Assembly: GCA_964638225.1 (NCBI GenBank)
Contig: CAZWYL010000005.1
Coordinates: 1 to 44,249 of the forward strand
Length of the DNA: 44,249 nt
Direction: 5' to 3'
DNA from: WJKK01 sp964638225
GTDB lineage: Bacteria; Patescibacteriota; WWE3; UBA101185; UBA10185
In this document: positions 40,958 through 44,249 of the stretch, one piece after another
Layout: every line of letters begins with the position of its first letter
How positions within the stretch are numbered: position 1 is the stretch's first letter
Translations under genes and position numbers: made by a program
The notes under the pieces: generated by a model
Databases searched by the model: none
What the model saw: only the letters and a program-made list of their open reading frames with translations
What the model was told of the DNA's origin: nothing

Positions 40958-41269
40958 TTATTCAGAAACTTCTAACTCATATTCGGCATGTTTCCAAACC
41001 AAAATTTCCAGAGGAACACCTAAAATAACAATAATCCCGAGAAAAATTGCTAGAGTTTTTACGTAGCCCAAATCAAAGAAGTTTTCCAAAAAAATTATCG
41101 AGAGTCCGGAAGCTATTCCAAAAAGTAAGGCAGAATAAAATAAAACGCGTAATAATCTGTTCCCCTTCAGTTTAGCTCCACATGAGCTGCATACAATCCT
41201 AGTCTGATTAAACTTCAATATAAATCTTAAAAAACTAATGGGCTGTTCATTACATTGAGGGCACTTCAT
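40958..41269 (-). CDS. Zinc-ribbon membrane protein
   Basis: 103 residues from ATG 41269. Two CxxC pairs (CPQCN at 3-7 and CSSCG at about 31-35) form a zinc ribbon at the N-terminus, followed by two membrane segments (about 45-65 and 75-93) and a short acidic tail. Family not recognised beyond zinc ribbon plus TM. A TTG at 41275 would add two residues but would sit in the spacer of the promoter. TAAAAT ends 6 nt before the ATG. Confidence 0.7.
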   Translation of the reverse strand: MKCPQCNEQPISFLRFILKFNQTRIVCSSCGAKLKGNRLLRVLFYSALLFGIASGLSIIFLENFFDLGYVKTLAIFLGIIVILGVPLEILVWKHAEYELEVSE

Positions 41270-41275
41270 GTACAA

Positions 41276-41281
41276 ATTTTA
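41276..41281 (-). promoter_or_regulatory. -10-like box for the zinc-ribbon gene
   Basis: TAAAAT on the minus strand, 6 nt (TTGTAC) before the ATG at 41269. Confidence 0.45.
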
Positions 41282-41335
41282 GCACAAAATCTAATACTAG
41301 CCTTAGTTATTCTCCCACCGCCAGAGCTTAGAAAC

Positions 41336-43117
41336 TCACTTCACAGTAACACTTTTTGCCAAATTTCTGGGCTTGTCAGGATCATACCCATAACCCAGTG
41401 CCAAAAAATAAGCTAGAAGTTGAAAGGGAATGATACTTCCCACACACGTTGCTAAACTCGCTGAAGGAGTTTTCAAAAAATCGTCAAAAAGATCATTGCC
41501 AACCTGTCCCACACCTAAAGTCCAAGCACCTCTGGCCTTAACTTCAGCAACTGCGGAAAGTATATCCCGGCGATAATCGTCTTCGTCTATCAAAGCGAAA
41601 ACAGGAGTACCTTCTTCAACCAGAGCAATAACCCCGTGCTTTAACTCGCCGGCCGCAAATCCCTCCGCGTGAAGATAAGAAATCTCCTTTATTTTCAAGG
41701 CAGCCTCTAAAGTTAGATAATAATTTTTACCCTTTCCCAAGATAAAAGCGTGCTTTTTCTCTCGCAGTCTTTCCGCAATATTTTTAATCTTCTTAAACCG
41801 CTCTTCGGTAAAATAACCCTGTAATTGTTCAGATAAATCGTAAATCGCCTTTTGTACATCATCGTACCTATCAACAAGTGAATACGCTACTAACAAAGAC
41901 CAAGATAACTTGGCTGAAAAAGCTTTAGTCGATGCAACACAGATTTCAGGCCCTGACCTAACAAAATAGGGAAAATCAGACATTCTCGTTATGGTGGATC
42001 CCATCATATTAACGATACTTCCCGCCCTTACGCCCCTACTCTTTGCCTTTTCTAGAGCCTCAATCGTATCAGCTGTCTCGCCGCTTTGGCTATACGCTAT
42101 TATCAAATCCTTTTCGGAGAATAAATCCAAATAGCTGTCTATCTCGTATGCTTTTAGTTCTACTGCTCTTCTTCCAGAAATTTTTCTGAAAAAATAGGCC
42201 GCTTGGCCTGCCTCATAGCTGGCAGTACCAGCCCCTACCGTATACAGTACTTCAGAATTCTTTATAGCTTCCAAAAGAGGTCTCAAGTCCTCCCTGCTGT
42301 ATTGGACCGCATTTCTTACAGTATCCTTCTGCTCCACTATCTCTTTTAGCATAAAATGATCGTAACCTTCTCTATCAATTTTCACTTCAGTATGATCTAT
42401 TTCTTCAACTTCATATTCTTTCTCCTCCGAAGACTCAACATCAAAAATACCTATTTTCCCCTCTTGATATTCAACCATTTCAAAATCATTAACAAAAATA
42501 ACTTTGTCAGTTTTATCGGCAAAGGATAAAGTGTCGGAGGCAAAAAAGAATTCTCCATCCCCCACACCTACAACTAAAGGCGAGCCATTCCTTATTGCAA
42601 CAACGTAATCTTTCACTTTGGATTTTCCTGTAGAACTTAGAAGGATAATTGTGTTCCTGCCCTCTAAATCCAAAAAAGCTAGTCTTACAGCTTCTCTCAG
42701 ATCTTTAACCTTTTTCAATTTATCTTCAACCAACCTGACTATCACTTCTGTATCGGTCTCCGAAACAAACTTATAACCTTTCTCTTTTAAGGCCTTTTTT
42801 AACTCCTGGTAATTTTCTACAATTCCGTTTTGAGCAAGCACAAAAGATTTATCTGTAGAGTAGTGCGGGTGGGCGTTAACCTCTGTTACTCCGCCGTGCG
42901 TGGCCCAACGTGTATGACCTACTCCTAAATGCGAATCGGGCCAATTATCAGATTCCAGCTCGCCAATAGCTCCTACCTGCTTTGTAACGTCAATCTCCCC
43001 ATCATTAATTACCGCGATACCCCAAGAATCATAGCCACGGTACTCTAATCTCTTTAGTCCTCTAATAATATTCTTTGCGGCATTTTTCTTACCTATGTAT
43101 CCAAAAATTCCACACAT
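41336..43117 (-). CDS. glmS: Glutamine-fructose-6-phosphate aminotransferase (GlmS)
   Basis: 593 residues, full length. The N-terminal glutaminase has the nucleophile Cys2 (CGIFGYIG), RLEYRGYDSWGIA, GHTRWATHG and NGIVENYQELK. Two SIS sugar-isomerase domains follow (GAGTASYEAG and YSQSGETADTIEAL, then LGKGKNYYLTLEAALKIKEISY), ending in KSVTVK. It makes glucosamine-6-phosphate, the entry step to UDP-GlcNAc and peptidoglycan. There is no room for a glmS ribozyme leader: a TATAAT box stands 8 nt before the start codon. Confidence 0.97.
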   Translation of the reverse strand: MCGIFGYIGKKNAAKNIIRGLKRLEYRGYDSWGIAVINDGEIDVTKQVGAIGELESDNWPDSHLGVGHTRWATHGGVTEVNAHPHYSTDKSFVLAQNGIVENYQELKKALKEKGYKFVSETDTEVIVRLVEDKLKKVKDLREAVRLAFLDLEGRNTIILLSSTGKSKVKDYVVAIRNGSPLVVGVGDGEFFFASDTLSFADKTDKVIFVNDFEMVEYQEGKIGIFDVESSEEKEYEVEEIDHTEVKIDREGYDHFMLKEIVEQKDTVRNAVQYSREDLRPLLEAIKNSEVLYTVGAGTASYEAGQAAYFFRKISGRRAVELKAYEIDSYLDLFSEKDLIIAYSQSGETADTIEALEKAKSRGVRAGSIVNMMGSTITRMSDFPYFVRSGPEICVASTKAFSAKLSWSLLVAYSLVDRYDDVQKAIYDLSEQLQGYFTEERFKKIKNIAERLREKKHAFILGKGKNYYLTLEAALKIKEISYLHAEGFAAGELKHGVIALVEEGTPVFALIDEDDYRRDILSAVAEVKARGAWTLGVGQVGNDLFDDFLKTPSASLATCVGSIIPFQLLAYFLALGYGYDPDKPRNLAKSVTVK

Positions 43118-43252
43118 GTTGAAGCATTATATCTTAATTGGATCGGTGAAGGTCATTTTAAACGTCACCATGAATTATGGCCTGCACCACAGGAATTAAT
43201 TAATTGGCAAAAAACTCGGGAAAGAAGAACCAAAAAAATTATAGATTTTTAA
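43118..43252 (+). pseudogene. Possible C-terminal remnant of an unidentified protein
   Basis: An open frame of 44 codons with no start codon, beginning at the divergent glmS start and ending at TAA 43250-43252. The translation is protein-like: three Trp, HHELWPAPQELINWQ, then a basic end KTRERRTKKIIDF. This differs from the random AT-rich translation of other intergenic stretches. It could be the tail of a lost gene truncated when glmS moved next to it. Family not identified, and chance cannot be excluded. Confidence 0.35.
43126..43131 (-). promoter_or_regulatory. -10 box for glmS
   Basis: Consensus TATAAT on the minus strand with 8 nt (GCTTCAAC) to the ATG at 43117. It lies inside the 43118-43252 open frame. 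Confidence 0.5.
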
Positions 43253-43299
43253 ACGAGAATATAAAGAATAAATTTAAAAAATCGCTTTATAAATTTATT

Positions 43300-44043
43300 T
43301 TATTCTGAAGCATTCTTTTTAGCTGCTACAATCCAGGCCTCATCAGCCTTTTTAAAGCCTTCAGGCAAAATATCATGACTAATATCTTCCAGAATAGTGT
43401 AATCCTCTCCTGTTGAAACTGTAATTTCACCCTGATTCTCTTCGTAGATTGTATGATGTGTTCTTGTGGGAACCCGGGTGACCCTTACCTTTTTAGTTCT
43501 AAAATCCTCCATAGGAAACTCAGATTCTGAAACACTACCAAGTAAATCGCCCTTCCTGTCTAAAAATCTTAGTTCACCTCCATTGGGTAATTCCCTATGT
43601 ATATAAGAAGCTGCAGAAACTTCAGAGGAGAAGGAATCTAAAAATTTCTCGTAATTATCCAAATCTACAATCCCTGAAACACTTCCCCCCGAAGATTCTC
43701 TCTTAAACTTAAAACTACGGGTGTAAACTTCAACCCCCAGATTGTCTTCATCAGCGTGTCTAATCTTCAACAAGGCCAATTGAGAAGGATCTCCGGGATT
43801 TTTATCGCGCTGAGAAACCACCACCATTACTTCCTCATCTTCATCTAAATCCCCAAAAATCACTTCCTCATCTGCAGAAATACGGTCTTCATAACTTTTC
43901 CAATCTTCTACCGCTTTCTTTGCACGAGCTTGATATTCTCTTTCTAGTTCCTCAACTTCCTCAACAGTATCCAAAACTTCCTGGGAACCTTCTGATTGCT
44001 TGATTTGATCCTTTTGCTTTTCTCCATTGCTAACTGAAAACAT
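43300..44043 (-). CDS. Hypothetical acidic soluble protein
   Basis: 247 residues. The first 65 or so are highly charged and probably a coiled coil (TVEEVEELEREYQARAKKAV). A beta-rich region follows (EEVMVVVSQRDKNP, LALLKIRHADEDNLGVEVYT, then GELRFLDRKGDLLGSVS). No signal peptide or membrane segment. Family not recognised. A GGGAGG ribosome site stands 5-7 nt before the ATG. It lies about 180 bp upstream of glmS on the same strand, but glmS has its own -10 box. Confidence 0.6.
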   Translation of the reverse strand: MFSVSNGEKQKDQIKQSEGSQEVLDTVEEVEELEREYQARAKKAVEDWKSYEDRISADEEVIFGDLDEDEEVMVVVSQRDKNPGDPSQLALLKIRHADEDNLGVEVYTRSFKFKRESSGGSVSGIVDLDNYEKFLDSFSSEVSAASYIHRELPNGGELRFLDRKGDLLGSVSESEFPMEDFRTKKVRVTRVPTRTHHTIYEENQGEITVSTGEDYTILEDISHDILPEGFKKADEAWIVAAKKNASE

Positions 44044-44218
44044 AAAATTCCTCCCTTAAAATAAACTACTACATTCATAATAAACAATTCAAAAAGAAGG
44101 CGCAAATACTCTACCTCATCATAAAAAATAAGGATACTCACCAGCTCAAACTCTAAGTAGCCTAGCTTAAAGTTCAAAAAAGATAGCAAAAAACTTGTAG
44201 TATACTGAGAATTAATGT

Positions 44219-44249
44219 ATGTACTGTTCCTTTGCTAAAAAGCCTTGGA
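44219..44249 (+). CDS. Possible 5' end of a gene leaving the window
   Basis: ATG at 44219 opens a frame (MYCSFAKKPW) that is still open at the window edge. TATACT lies at 44201-44206, 12 nt upstream. Ten codons are too few to identify a family or to be sure that this is a gene; the alternative ATG at 44215 meets a stop after seven codons. Confidence 0.25.
   Translation, partial: MYCSFAKKPW

Noticed and set aside
43118..43299. glmS ribozyme or riboswitch upstream of glmS
   Set aside because: The -10 box lies 8 nt before the start codon, and no ribozyme core or other leader fits in the space.
43944..44189. 81-residue minus-strand open frame overlapping the 247-residue gene
   Set aside because: Half of it lies in another frame of a gene with a strong ribosome site. 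It has no ribosome site of its own, and its translation looks random.

Overview
The window is about 44 kb of AT-rich, gene-dense bacterial sequence. It uses the standard code: TGA is a real stop, for example at the ends of the thioredoxin and glycosyltransferase genes. Small or stripped-down versions of universal proteins (prolyl-tRNA synthetase without its editing insert, a 102-residue TsaB, short HrcA, HolA and thioredoxin), a PrgI/VirB4 secretion locus, type IV pilus PilN/PilO proteins and many small membrane proteins point to a Candidate Phyla Radiation (Patescibacteria) genome. I cannot place it below that level with confidence; Microgenomates, Katanobacteria or a relative is a guess. The sequence is a draft scaffold with two 100-N gaps. 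One gap is an artefact: the same 55 bp lie on both of its sides.

Layout. 1-6801: 5' part of alaS (minus), a PEGA/SH3 envelope protein, an O-antigen-ligase-like protein with a TPR partner, two small membrane proteins, a UbiA-type phosphoribosyltransferase and an orphan response regulator. 6961-9076: a small membrane protein, a YopX-like phage-type protein and a compact prolyl-tRNA synthetase. 9104-14884: a tight plus-strand run with a PrgI-like protein carrying a long charged extension, a VirB4/TraC-N-like protein, the VirB4 ATPase, a HolA-like delta subunit and a sortase. 14890-17036: a converging minus-strand run, rpsT-pilN-pilO-small protein-VPDTG protein, whose last product looks like a sortase substrate. 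17069-21920: murJ, a small membrane protein, ftsE, ftsX and a coiled-coil protein ending in a C39-like peptidase domain that runs into a gap; together they form a peptidoglycan and division module. 22061-25989: a secreted protein, VanZ-like, tsaE, short tsaB, a sugar-nucleotide epimerase and a GT2 glycosyltransferase. 26109-32191: lepA, hrcA-grpE-dnaK, a terminator and a class B dnaJ. 32300-32701: a slightly GC-richer pseudo-receiver gene with its own promoter and a folded RNA downstream. 32795-38493: gap with trx, then small exported or membrane proteins, several with strong Shine-Dalgarno sites. 38601-44249: HAD phosphatase, GT39 glycosyltransferase, zinc-ribbon membrane protein, glmS and an unknown acidic protein.

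Two kinds of gene start coexist. Many first-in-operon genes have a -10-like hexamer ending 6-8 nt before the start codon, which predicts leaderless mRNA. Internal operon genes and several small exported-protein genes have clear Shine-Dalgarno sites. The hrcA promoter also carries a diverged CIRCE-like operator. I saw no tRNA, rRNA, CRISPR array, insertion sequence or prophage block. No gene-free stretch exceeds about 300 bases apart from the N gaps.
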